A stretch of 64,000 bases of DNA from Streptomyces catenulae. GTDB taxonomy: Bacteria; Actinomycetota; Actinomycetes; Streptomycetales; Streptomycetaceae. The stretch spans positions 372,001 to 436,000 of the forward strand of contig NZ_JODY01000001.1 in NCBI RefSeq assembly GCF_000718015.1, given 5' to 3'. The notes beneath the pieces are model-generated. The model was not told where the DNA came from and ran no database searches. It worked only from the letters and a program-made list of their open reading frames with translations. Shown here one piece after another: positions 45,765-52,835 of this stretch (its first letter is position 1; every line of letters begins with the position of its first letter). The position numbers and the translations under genes were made by a program.

Positions 45765-45890
45765 CGCTTCCCGAGCCCCCGGCCGTACGCCACGGAGGGC
45801 CCGGCGGCGGTGCGCGGAGCGTTTCCGTGCTCCTGCCCACGATGCGGTCAAGAGTCGGCAATCGGCGGCGATATCGGGGGCCGAGCGGAA

Positions 45891-45896
45891 TAGAGT
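45891..45896 (+). promoter_or_regulatory. -10-like TAGAGT for the M-box transcript
   Basis: TAGAGT lies about 18 nt before the first paired base of the M-box aptamer; transcription would start near 45903. No clear -35 is seen. The spacing to the aptamer is right for a riboswitch leader. Confidence 0.5.
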
Positions 45897-45913
45897 GATA
45901 AGCGTTTGAAGGG

Positions 45914-46080
45914 CACCTCGTTCGGTGAGGCGTCTGCACGGACACAGGCCACTGACCCGACGACGTCGAGAGACGCCCAGGTTCAGGACACCTCTCCCCG
46001 GCCCAAGGGGTGAGGCCAAGTGGCTTCCCGCTCGCGTGGGATCACGCCGTGCAGTGCCAAAGCTCTGACGAGTCGGGGTG
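45914..46080 (+). ncRNA. M-box (ykoK) magnesium riboswitch aptamer
   Basis: Primary sequence aligns by eye with the Bacillus ykoK M-box over its conserved core: TTCGGTGAGGC near the start, GGACACAGGCCACTG, GTCGAGAGACGCC in the middle and GTGCAGTGCCAAAGCTCTGACGAG near the end. The outer helix forms between CTCGT (45917-45921) and ACGAG (46068-46072). This RNA class binds Mg2+ and turns genes off when Mg2+ is plentiful. It lies 300 nt upstream of an NRAMP-related transporter, a gene type known to be under M-box control in Clostridium. The expression platform is not a simple U-tract terminator. Confidence 0.85.
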
Positions 46081-46168
46081 AACCGGCCGCCCCGTGCGGG
46101 CCGGTCCGCTCCCTTGCCGTGTCGATGCCGACGTCACCCGGCGTCCCGACCGGAAGGAGGCGAGAGAC

Positions 46169-46246
46169 ATGACCAGCAGCGGCAGTGATCCGGGCCACCA
46201 TCGGCCCCGCACCCGCCTGTCCTCGCATTCTTCCGGCACGCGGTAA
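46169..46246 (+). CDS. 25-residue leader peptide between M-box and NRAMP gene
   Basis: ATG at 46169 with AAGGAGG 8 nt upstream, among the best ribosome sites in the window. The product MTSSGSDPGHH-RPRTRLSSHSSGTR carries two prolines and four arginines, no membrane or signal segment. Its stop lies 4 nt before CCTCCCG, which can pair with the NRAMP Shine-Dalgarno. Its place and Pro/Arg composition recall the Salmonella MgtL leader. It could be an untranslated coincidence, but the ribosome site argues for translation. Confidence 0.5.
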   Translation: MTSSGSDPGHHRPRTRLSSHSSGTR

Positions 46247-46250
46247 CCCT

Positions 46251-46378
46251 CCTCCCGCGCGGCCCGGCCGCGTCCCCGCCCTCCGCACCGCGCCACGGCG
46301 CCCGCGGCGGGCCGCGCCGCCGTGCGCGCGGAGGGCTGCCACGCGCCCCCTACCTCCCCGCACCCGGGGAACGGGAGG
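46251..46378 (+). promoter_or_regulatory. Possible translational switch: anti-SD, GC hairpin and SD
   Basis: CCTCCCG at 46251-46257 is the exact complement of CGGGAGG at 46372-46378, the NRAMP ribosome site, 5 nt before its ATG. Between them sits a stable hairpin (GCCCTCCGC 46278-46286 with GCGGAGGGC 46328-46336, inner CACGGCG 46294-46300 with CGCCGTG 46318-46324). Closing the outer pairing would hide the start; a ribosome at the leader stop codon would cover CCTCCCG and open it. Confidence 0.45.
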
Positions 46379-46382
46379 CACC

Positions 46383-48026
46383 ATGACCACCGGCACGACC
46401 GGACCCACCGCGGCGACACCGCCGACCGCGGTCCTCGACGACGCCCACACCGGCGACATCCGCGGCGCACTGGGCACCATCGCCCACGGCGACACCGCAC
46501 CCCGCACCGGACTCCCCGCGAAGCTCAAGACCCTGCTGGCCGTCGTCGGCCCGGGGCTGATCGTGATGGTCGGCGACAACGACGCCGGAGCCTTCGCCAC
46601 CTACGGACAGGCGGGCCAGAACTACGGCACCCACCTGCTGTGGACCCTCCTGCTGCTCGTCCCCGTCCTGTATGTGAACCAGGAGATGGTGCTCCGCCTC
46701 GGCGCGGTCACCGGCGTCGGGCACGCCCGGCTGATCCTGGAACGGTTCGGGACGTTCTGGGGCGCGTTCTCCGTCATCGATCTCTTCCTGCTCAACGCGC
46801 TCACCCTGGTCACGGAGTTCATCGGCGTCACCCTCGCCGCCGGATACCTGGGACTGCCGAAGGCCGCCGCCGTGCCGCTCGCGGCCCTCACCATCGTCGC
46901 CTCGGCCTTCACCGGCTCCTTCCGGCGGTTCGAGCGCATCGCCGTCACCCTGTGCGCCGCCTCGCTGCTGCTCGTACCGGTCTACGTCATGGTCCACCCG
47001 CCCGCCGCACAGATGGCCCGCGGCTTCCTCGTCCCCGAACTGCCCGGCGGCAGCGGCACGCTCTCCACCGCCCTGCTCCTGATCATCGGCATCGTCGGCA
47101 CGACGGTCGCCCCCTGGCAGCTCTTCTTCCAGCAGTCGTACGTCATCGACAAGCGGATCACCCCGCGGTTCCTGCGGTACGAGAAGGCCGATCTGTGGCT
47201 CGGCATCGTGATCGTGGTCATCGGCGCCGCGGCGATGATGGGCTTCACCGCCGCCGCGTTCGCCGGTACCCACGGCGTCGGCGCCTTCACCGACGCCTCC
47301 GGCATCGCCGCCGGACTGGCGCACCGGGCGGGCCGGACCGCCGGTGCGCTGTTCGCCGTCGCCCTCCTCGACGCCTCCGTCATCGGCGCGTTCGCGGTGT
47401 CGCTCTCCACCGCCTACGCGATCGGCGACGTCCTCGGGATGAACCACTCACTGCACCGCGGGGTCGGCCGGGCCAAGGGCTTCTACGCCGTCCACGCGGG
47501 CCTGGTGGCGGCCGCCGCGGCGATCGTGCTGATCCCCGGCTCACCGCTGGGGCTGCTGACCGAGGGCGTCCAGACCCTGGCCGGGGTGCTGCTCCCCTCC
47601 GCCACCGTCTTCCTGCTGCTGCTCTGCAACGACCGGCAGGTCCTCGGCCCCTGGGTGAACGGCGCCCGGACCAACGCCTTCACCGCCACCGTGATCGGCG
47701 TCCTGGTCACCCTGTCGGTGATCCTCACCGCCGCGGTGCTCTTCCCCGGCCTCACCGCCGCCACGATCGGGTGGCTCACAGCCGGATGCGCGGCGGCCGG
47801 ACTGGCGGGCGCCGGGTACGCCGCCGTCCGCCGCCGCTCGGGCCCCGCGCGGGCGCCGGTGGACCGGACCGGCCGGGAGCGGTGGCGGATGCCGCCCCTG
47901 GCGAGCCTGGAGCGGCCGGCACTGTCCACCGCCCGCAGGCTCGGCATGGGCGCCCTGCGCGGCTATCTGCTGGTCGCGATGGTGCTCAGCGTCATCAAGA
48001 TCGTCGAGGTGGCGCTCGGCCACTGA
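46383..48026 (+). CDS. NRAMP-related divalent metal (probably Mg2+) transporter
   Basis: 547 residues, about 11-12 membrane helices of the NRAMP fold. The helix-1 metal motif DPGN is replaced by GDNDAGAFATY (about 60-70), and the helix-6 MPH region by GTTVAPWQLFF, so it is not a standard Mn/Fe NRAMP. Similar changes mark the NRAMP-related Mg2+ transporters (NRMT). With an M-box upstream, Mg2+ import under Mg2+ starvation is the best inference. ATG 46383 with GGGAGG 4 nt upstream. Homologous frame extends upstream only as non-coding leader. Confidence 0.85.
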   Translation: MTTGTTGPTAATPPTAVLDDAHTGDIRGALGTIAHGDTAPRTGLPAKLKTLLAVVGPGLIVMVGDNDAGAFATYGQAGQNYGTHLLWTLLLLVPVLYVNQEMVLRLGAVTGVGHARLILERFGTFWGAFSVIDLFLLNALTLVTEFIGVTLAAGYLGLPKAAAVPLAALTIVASAFTGSFRRFERIAVTLCAASLLLVPVYVMVHPPAAQMARGFLVPELPGGSGTLSTALLLIIGIVGTTVAPWQLFFQQSYVIDKRITPRFLRYEKADLWLGIVIVVIGAAAMMGFTAAAFAGTHGVGAFTDASGIAAGLAHRAGRTAGALFAVALLDASVIGAFAVSLSTAYAIGDVLGMNHSLHRGVGRAKGFYAVHAGLVAAAAAIVLIPGSPLGLLTEGVQTLAGVLLPSATVFLLLLCNDRQVLGPWVNGARTNAFTATVIGVLVTLSVILTAAVLFPGLTAATIGWLTAGCAAAGLAGAGYAAVRRRSGPARAPVDRTGRERWRMPPLASLERPALSTARRLGMGALRGYLLVAMVLSVIKIVEVALGH

Positions 48027-48090
48027 ACCCGCCGGACGCCGGGGGCGGGCGCCACCAGGCCGCCCGCCCGTACGGAAGGAGGCGCACCGT

Positions 48091-48246
48091 GCCGAGGAAT
48101 CTGCCCGTCCGCACACCTACGACGGGGCCGTCGTACGCACCGCGTTCGCCCCGGTGGCGCCGGAGCCGATCGTCCCGGACGAGGTCCGCGCGGCCCTGAC
48201 GCGGTGGTTGGGCCCGGCCGACCGGCGGGCGGCCCGCCCGGTGTGA
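48091..48246 (+). pseudogene. Small ORF with apparent frameshift at its start
   Basis: After a strong ribosome site (GGAAGGAGG) and GTG at 48089, the GTG frame gives an unlikely Arg/Ser-rich 36-mer. The next frame, joined one base earlier, reads AEESARPHTYDGAVVRTAF, APVAPEPIVPDEVRAALTRWLGPADRRAARPV and ends at TGA 48246, with very high third-position GC typical of real genes here. A single missing base right after the start codon (GTG-GCC read as GTG-CC) would explain it. Either a sequencing error, a true frameshift or a non-coding coincidence. It would lie 60 nt after the NRAMP gene. Confidence 0.45.
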
Positions 48247-48379
48247 GGCGGCCGGGGCCCGCTCCGGGGGCCGCGGTGGTCACGGGTGCGGGGCCCCGCA
48301 CCGTGCGGGATCGTGGCAGGGGAAACGGCGGTCCCGCGGTACGGACGCGGGCCACGGAGGAGGACGCAGGAGGATCGAC

Positions 48380-49069
48380 ATGGCGAAACTGCTCTTCGTG
48401 CTGACCGGATCTCCCTACTGGACCCTCAAGGACGGCACCCGGCACGCCACCGGCTACTGGGCCGAGGAGTTCGCGGCCCCGTACAAGGCGTTCACGGACG
48501 CCGGTCACCGGATCGAGGTCGCCACCCCCGGCGGGGTGGTGCCCACCGTCGACATGATGAGCCTCCGCCCCGACACGGCGGGTGGCGCGCAGACCGCGCT
48601 GGAGCTGGAGCGCATCATCCGTGCCGCGGAGGAGCTGCGGCGCCCGCTCCGGCTCTCCGAGATCCGGCCGGAGGAGTACGACGCCGTCTACCTCCCCGGC
48701 GGCCACGGCCCCATGGAGGACCTGTGGTGCGACGCCGACGCGGGGCGGCTGCTGACCGCGGCGCTCGCCTCGGGCCGTCCGCTCGCGGTGGTCTGCCACG
48801 CCCCCGCCGCGCTGCTGGCCACCCGGGTGCGGGGCGTCTCCCCGTTCGCCGGGTACAAGGTCACGGCCTTCACCAACGACGAGGAGTACGCCGTCGGACT
48901 GGCCCCGAGGGCCCGCTGGCTGCTGGAGGACGAGCTGAAGGAGCTGGGGGTGGAGTTCGAGCGCGGGGAGATGTGGAAGCCATACACGGTGGTCGACCGC
49001 ACCCTCTACACCGGGCAGAACCCGGCCTCCGCCGGTGCCCTGGCGCAGCGGCTGCTCAAGGTGGTCTAG
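48380..49069 (+). CDS. DJ-1/PfpI (Hsp31-like) family protein
   Basis: 229 residues of the class I glutamine-amidotransferase-like superfamily. The nucleophile cysteine is in AVVCHAPAALL (about 136-146), with a Glu in TGYWAEEFAAPY near residue 30, and YLPGGHGPMEDL around 113-124. Family members act as glyoxalase III, deglycase or chaperone. ATG 48380 with AGGAGG upstream. Stop convergent with the lipoprotein gene. Confidence 0.88.
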   Translation: MAKLLFVLTGSPYWTLKDGTRHATGYWAEEFAAPYKAFTDAGHRIEVATPGGVVPTVDMMSLRPDTAGGAQTALELERIIRAAEELRRPLRLSEIRPEEYDAVYLPGGHGPMEDLWCDADAGRLLTAALASGRPLAVVCHAPAALLATRVRGVSPFAGYKVTAFTNDEEYAVGLAPRARWLLEDELKELGVEFERGEMWKPYTVVDRTLYTGQNPASAGALAQRLLKVV

Positions 49070-49094
49070 CCGGGCAGCCCCCGCGGGCCCCGTC

Positions 49095-49655
49095 TCACAG
49101 CTCCTCGGTCGACGGGTCGTCCACCGGTGTGCTGGAGTCGTCCGGCACCGGCGGGAGGTGGGACTCGTCGGGGGAGTCGGAGGGGGCGCCCGGTTCGTCG
49201 GACGGGGAGCCGGGCGCGTCCGAGGGCGGGCCGTCGGGTTCCTCGGTGTGCATCTCCAGCCGGTCCTTGCGGCAGCTGCTGACCCAGGTGCCGGTCGGGC
49301 CGCCCTCGTAGCGGCAGAGCCAGCCGTGGACCGCGAGGGAGCCGGAGGTGCCGCCGCCGTCCTGCGGGGCGCGGTGGAAGAAATCGGCCATCACGTCGTG
49401 GGCCTCACCGCAGCCCACCGTGCCGTCGGCGCCGGGGTCCGCGTAGAGCGCCACATCGTGCGCGGTGCCGAGCGCATCGCGGATCTGGCCGCACTCCACC
49501 GGCTGCCCGGGCACGGTCGGCGCGCTGCCGGACGGTGCCGGTGTGCGGCCGGGGGCGCGGGAGGAGGCAGCGGTGTCGGCGGACCGCTCGCCGCCGGAGC
49601 ACGCCGTGGCGGCGAGGGCGAGCAGCACGGTCGGCACGGCGAGCAGTCGGCGCAT
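49095..49655 (-). CDS. Secreted lipoprotein, Pro/Ser/Asp-rich tail
   Basis: 186 residues. Signal peptide MRRLLAVPTVLLALA and lipobox ATAC at about 16-19, Ser/Pro linker, then a globular domain with four or five cysteines (VECGQIRDALG, VGCGEAHDVMADFFHRA, HGWLCRYEGG, SSCRKDRLE) and a C-terminal DEPGAPSDSPDES-type Pro/Ser/Asp-rich tail. The start at 49655 has AGGGGG about 8 nt upstream. Function unknown; cell-surface anchored. Confidence 0.78.
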   Translation of the reverse strand: MRRLLAVPTVLLALAATACSGGERSADTAASSRAPGRTPAPSGSAPTVPGQPVECGQIRDALGTAHDVALYADPGADGTVGCGEAHDVMADFFHRAPQDGGGTSGSLAVHGWLCRYEGGPTGTWVSSCRKDRLEMHTEEPDGPPSDAPGSPSDEPGAPSDSPDESHLPPVPDDSSTPVDDPSTEEL

Positions 49656-49836
49656 GGTCGGACCCCCTGGTGTCGGTGGCGCTGCATCTTCGGACGGTAG
49701 GAGCCCGGGAGCGGTACGGCGATCCGGGGCGGCCGACCGGGTGAGCGCCCCGGGGCCGGACGGGGCGGCGCGGGCGGGCTCCCGGGGGCGGCGCGAACCC
49801 TTCGGGGCCCGTCGGCCCGGCCCGTAAGGTGCCGAC

Positions 49837-50631
49837 ATGACCATGATGGGAACACCCGGACAGGTATCCCTCGAACTCGGCGGCCGGACGGCGCTGGTCA
49901 CCGGCGCCGCCGGTGGCATCGGCCGCGCCTGCACACTGCGGCTGGCCGCCGCCGGTGCGACCGTACGCGCCGTCGACCGCGACGAGGCGGGGCTGACCCG
50001 CCTCCTCGACACCCTCCCCGACGGCCTGCCCGGCGCCGTCGAACCCCGCACCCTCGATCTGACCGACCTCGACGCGGCCGAGCGGGCCGCCGCCGGGTGC
50101 GACGTCCTCGTCAACAACGCGGGCATCCAACTCGTCCGCCCCATCGAGGAGTTCCCGCCCGAGACGTTCCACGACGTGCTGACGATCATGCTGGAGGCGC
50201 CGTTCCGGCTGATCCGCGGCGCGCTGCCGCACATGTACGGCGCCGGGTGGGGCCGCATCGTCAACCTCTCCTCCGTCCACGGGCTGCGCGCCTCGCCGTA
50301 CAAGTCCGCCTACGTGGCGGCCAAGCACGGTCTGGAGGGTCTGTCGAAGACCGCGGCGCTGGAGGGCGCCCCGCACGGCGTCACCTCCAACTGCATCAAC
50401 CCCGGCTATGTCCGCACCCCGCTGGTCGAGGGGCAGATCGCCGATCAGGCCGAGGCGCACGGCATCCCCGAGGAGCGGGTGCTCAAGGAGGTACTGCTGG
50501 TGCGGTCCGCGATGAAACGCCTGGTGGAACCGGCCGAGGTCGCCGAGATGGTGGCGTACCTCTGCTCGCCGGGGGCGGCGTTCCTCACCGGCGCGTCGCT
50601 GTCGCTGGACGGCGGCTGGACGGCCCACTGA
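49837..50631 (+). CDS. 3-hydroxybutyrate dehydrogenase-type SDR
   Basis: 264-residue short-chain dehydrogenase. TGAAGGIG cofactor loop at about 22-29, NNAG in the middle, catalytic Ser/Tyr/Lys in NLSSVHGLRASPYKSAYVAAKHG (YVAAK), and the C-terminal substrate-lid RSAMKRLVEPAEVAEMV that resembles bacterial D-3-hydroxybutyrate dehydrogenase. Expected reaction: 3-hydroxybutyrate to acetoacetate with NAD. TAAGGT six nt before the ATG suggests a leaderless message. Convergent with an MHS transporter. Confidence 0.86.
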   Translation: MTMMGTPGQVSLELGGRTALVTGAAGGIGRACTLRLAAAGATVRAVDRDEAGLTRLLDTLPDGLPGAVEPRTLDLTDLDAAERAAAGCDVLVNNAGIQLVRPIEEFPPETFHDVLTIMLEAPFRLIRGALPHMYGAGWGRIVNLSSVHGLRASPYKSAYVAAKHGLEGLSKTAALEGAPHGVTSNCINPGYVRTPLVEGQIADQAEAHGIPEERVLKEVLLVRSAMKRLVEPAEVAEMVAYLCSPGAAFLTGASLSLDGGWTAH

Positions 50632-50663
50632 GCACGGCGGTCCGGAAGCCGCCGTCCGCGCCC

Positions 50664-50697
50664 GTGCCCCGCTCCCCGTCACCGGAGGGCGGGGCAC
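50664..50697. terminator. Bidirectional hairpin between convergent genes
   Basis: GTGCCCCGC (50664-50672) pairs with 50689-50697 (9 bp, 16-nt loop). A smaller hairpin ACGGCGG/CCGCCGT lies at 50634-50655. Together they separate the dehydrogenase and the MHS transporter. Confidence 0.6.
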
Positions 50698-50707
50698 CAC
50701 CGTGCGG

Positions 50708-52285
50708 TCAGCGGGCCCAGGGGTGGCGCAGCCGGATCCACAGGTCCCGGGCGCGGCGCCCGGCCTGGGTGCGGCTGCGGGCGACGAGTTGGCGCGCCTG
50801 CTCCGAGGTCTCCACCATCGGGCCGGAGCCGCGCAGCGGCTTGCCCGCCGTCTCGTGCAGGAAGAACGTCGCCACCAGACCGATCAGCCCCGCCACCATC
50901 AGGTAGTACGCCGGGACCATGGTGTCGCCGGTCGCCTGGACGAGGGCGGAGGCGAACAGCGGCGTCGTCCCGCCGAAGAGCGACACGGAGATGTTGAAGG
51001 CGATCGACAGCGCGCCGTACCGCAGCCGGGTCGGGAACAGCGCGGGCAGTGTGGCGGCCGAGGTCCCGGCGAAGCAGACCAGCAGCAGGCCCAGGATCAG
51101 ACAGCCGAAGGCGGGCAGCAGGATGCCCCCGGCGCGGATCAGCAGCACCGCGGGCGCCGCCAGCAGGATCAGCGCGATGCTGCCCGCCATGAACACCGGT
51201 CGCCGCCCCCAGCGGTCCGAGGTGCGGCCCACGGTGGTGATCGTCAGCACCACCACGATCATCGTGCCGAGCACCAGCAGCTGGGCGGTGAGGGCGTCCT
51301 GATGGAGCGTCTCGCTCATGAAGGTCGGCAGGTACGACGTGACCATGTAGTTGGTGACGTTGTAGAGCAGCACCAGCCCCATGCAGATGAGGACCGCCTG
51401 CCAGTGGCGGGTGAAGATCTCCTTCAACCGGCCGTGGCCGGACTGCCGGGCCACCTCGACGGGGTCGTCGCCGCCCTCGCTGCGGATCTTCTCCGCCTCC
51501 TCGCGCGCCGCCTCCGCCTCCCGCTCGAACGCCGGTGTCTCCTCCAGGTGCAGCCGCATGTAGAGCCCGATCAGCCCCAGCGGCCCGGCCAGTATGAACG
51601 GCAGCCGCCAGCCCCAGTCCGTCATCCCGTCGTCACCGAGGACCGCGGTGAGGACGGTGACCAGCCCGGAGCCGAGCGAGTAGCCGACGAAGGTGCCGAA
51701 GTCGAGCCAGCTGCCGAGGAATCCGCGCCGCTTGTCGGGCGCGTACTCGGCGATGTACGTCGTGGCGCCCGCGTACTCGCCGCCCGTCGAGAACCCCTGG
51801 ACGAGGCGGCAGACCAGCAGCAGGAGCGGCGCGGCGAAGCCGATGGCCGCGTAGGTGGGCAGGAGCCCCACCGCGAAGGTGCTGATCGCCATCATGATCA
51901 TGGTCGCGGCGAGGACGCGTTTCCGGCCGATGCGGTCGCCGAGCGGCCCGAAGACCAGTCCGCCCAGCGGCCGGACGAGGAAGGCGGCGGCGAAGGTGGC
52001 GAACGCGGAGACGACCTGGGCGCCGGGGGAGCTGGCGGGGAAGAAGACCTTGCCCAACGTCCCGGCCAGATAGGCGTAGACGCCGAAGTCGAACCACTCC
52101 ATCGTGTTGCCGAGCGCGGCGGCGGAGACCGCGCGGCGGACCTGGGGGCGGTCGGCGACGGTGACGTCCGCGGCGCTCAGGGCGTGCTTGCGGCGGCGCA
52201 GCAGGATGCGGAGCAGGCGGTCGTTGACGGCGTTGCCGCGGGCGGCGCCCCGTCGCGGCTGCGGTGTGCGGCGTCCAGGGGCCAT
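50708..52285 (-). CDS. MHS-type MFS transporter
   Basis: 525 residues with 12 membrane helices of the metabolite:H+ symporter group (ProP/ShiA/KgtP-like). Typical motifs are NTMEWFDFGVYAYLAGTLGKVFF (helix 1), LVRPLGGLVFGPLGDRIGRKRVL (helices 2-3 loop) and LVQGFSTGGEYAGATTYIAEYAP. The substrate could be an organic acid such as proline, alpha-ketoglutarate or a hydroxy acid; the neighbouring hydroxybutyrate dehydrogenase is convergent and not in the operon. ATG 52285; long basic N-terminus of about 45 residues. Confidence 0.88.
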   Translation of the reverse strand: MAPGRRTPQPRRGAARGNAVNDRLLRILLRRRKHALSAADVTVADRPQVRRAVSAAALGNTMEWFDFGVYAYLAGTLGKVFFPASSPGAQVVSAFATFAAAFLVRPLGGLVFGPLGDRIGRKRVLAATMIMMAISTFAVGLLPTYAAIGFAAPLLLLVCRLVQGFSTGGEYAGATTYIAEYAPDKRRGFLGSWLDFGTFVGYSLGSGLVTVLTAVLGDDGMTDWGWRLPFILAGPLGLIGLYMRLHLEETPAFEREAEAAREEAEKIRSEGGDDPVEVARQSGHGRLKEIFTRHWQAVLICMGLVLLYNVTNYMVTSYLPTFMSETLHQDALTAQLLVLGTMIVVVLTITTVGRTSDRWGRRPVFMAGSIALILLAAPAVLLIRAGGILLPAFGCLILGLLLVCFAGTSAATLPALFPTRLRYGALSIAFNISVSLFGGTTPLFASALVQATGDTMVPAYYLMVAGLIGLVATFFLHETAGKPLRGSGPMVETSEQARQLVARSRTQAGRRARDLWIRLRHPWAR

Positions 52286-52414
52286 GTCACCCGGTCCATG
52301 ACGGTGTCGAGAGGATCATTAGGACGGATTATTGCCCGCAATGTCCTATTCGGTGGTGGCTCCATCGGCCCAGCGTGTCGTCCACCGGGGTGGCGGTCGC
52401 CGTGGGTACGGGAA

Positions 52415-52444
52415 CCGGCCGCCACCCACGGGGGTGGCGGCCGG
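52415..52444. terminator. 13-bp-stem terminator
   Basis: CCGGCCGCCACCC (52415-52427) pairs perfectly with 52432-52444 around a 4-nt loop (ACGG). It lies just after the small secreted gene and before the MHS transporter promoter region. No T-tract. Confidence 0.8.
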
Positions 52445-52481
52445 TGTCGTGCCGGTCCCGCTCAGCGGGCGGTGGACCGGA

Positions 52482-52718
52482 TTACTTCCACTCGTCCAGC
52501 CACTTCAGGCTGCCGCCCTGGCAGCCCTCGCCGAAGACCGGGTTACCGGCGATGATGGCGGCGCCGAGGCCGCAGGCGCCGAATGTGGCGTCGCCGCTGG
52601 AGTGGGTGGAGTGGTCGTCGTGGTGGTCCTTGTCGCCACCGGCCATGGCGGAACCGGCGCCGCCCAGGACGATGGCGGCGGCGAGGGCGGTGGCGGAGAG
52701 GACGGCGCGCATGCGCAT
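52482..52718 (-). CDS. Small secreted His/Asp-rich protein
   Basis: 78 residues. Signal peptide MRMRAVLSATALAAAIVLGGAGSAMA (cleavage after about 26), then GGDKDHHDDHSTHSSGDATF and a C-terminal region with two cysteines (FGACGLGAAIIAGNPVFGEGCQGG) that may form a disulfide. The His/Asp cluster is metal-chelating in character. Start 52718 has AGGAG 6 nt upstream. Not a chaplin (no NVG/VGN repeat pattern). Function unknown. Confidence 0.75.
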   Translation of the reverse strand: MRMRAVLSATALAAAIVLGGAGSAMAGGDKDHHDDHSTHSSGDATFGACGLGAAIIAGNPVFGEGCQGGSLKWLDEWK

Positions 52719-52835
52719 GAAGACTCCTGAGGGTGCGGGGATGCGATCGCTTCACTGATCACCCCGGCCCACCTCCCGTGAAACGTGCGCGCACCTTCTG
52801 CTCGGCCGATCGCGTGACCGATTCCCCCGGCGAGG

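Noticed and set aside
46185..46382. Upstream in-frame extension of the NRAMP-type gene
   Set aside because: It runs through the leader ORF and GC hairpin; the ATG at 46383 has its own ribosome site.
52482..52718. Chaplin
   Set aside because: It lacks the chaplin repeat pattern; only the signal peptide and two cysteines are shared.
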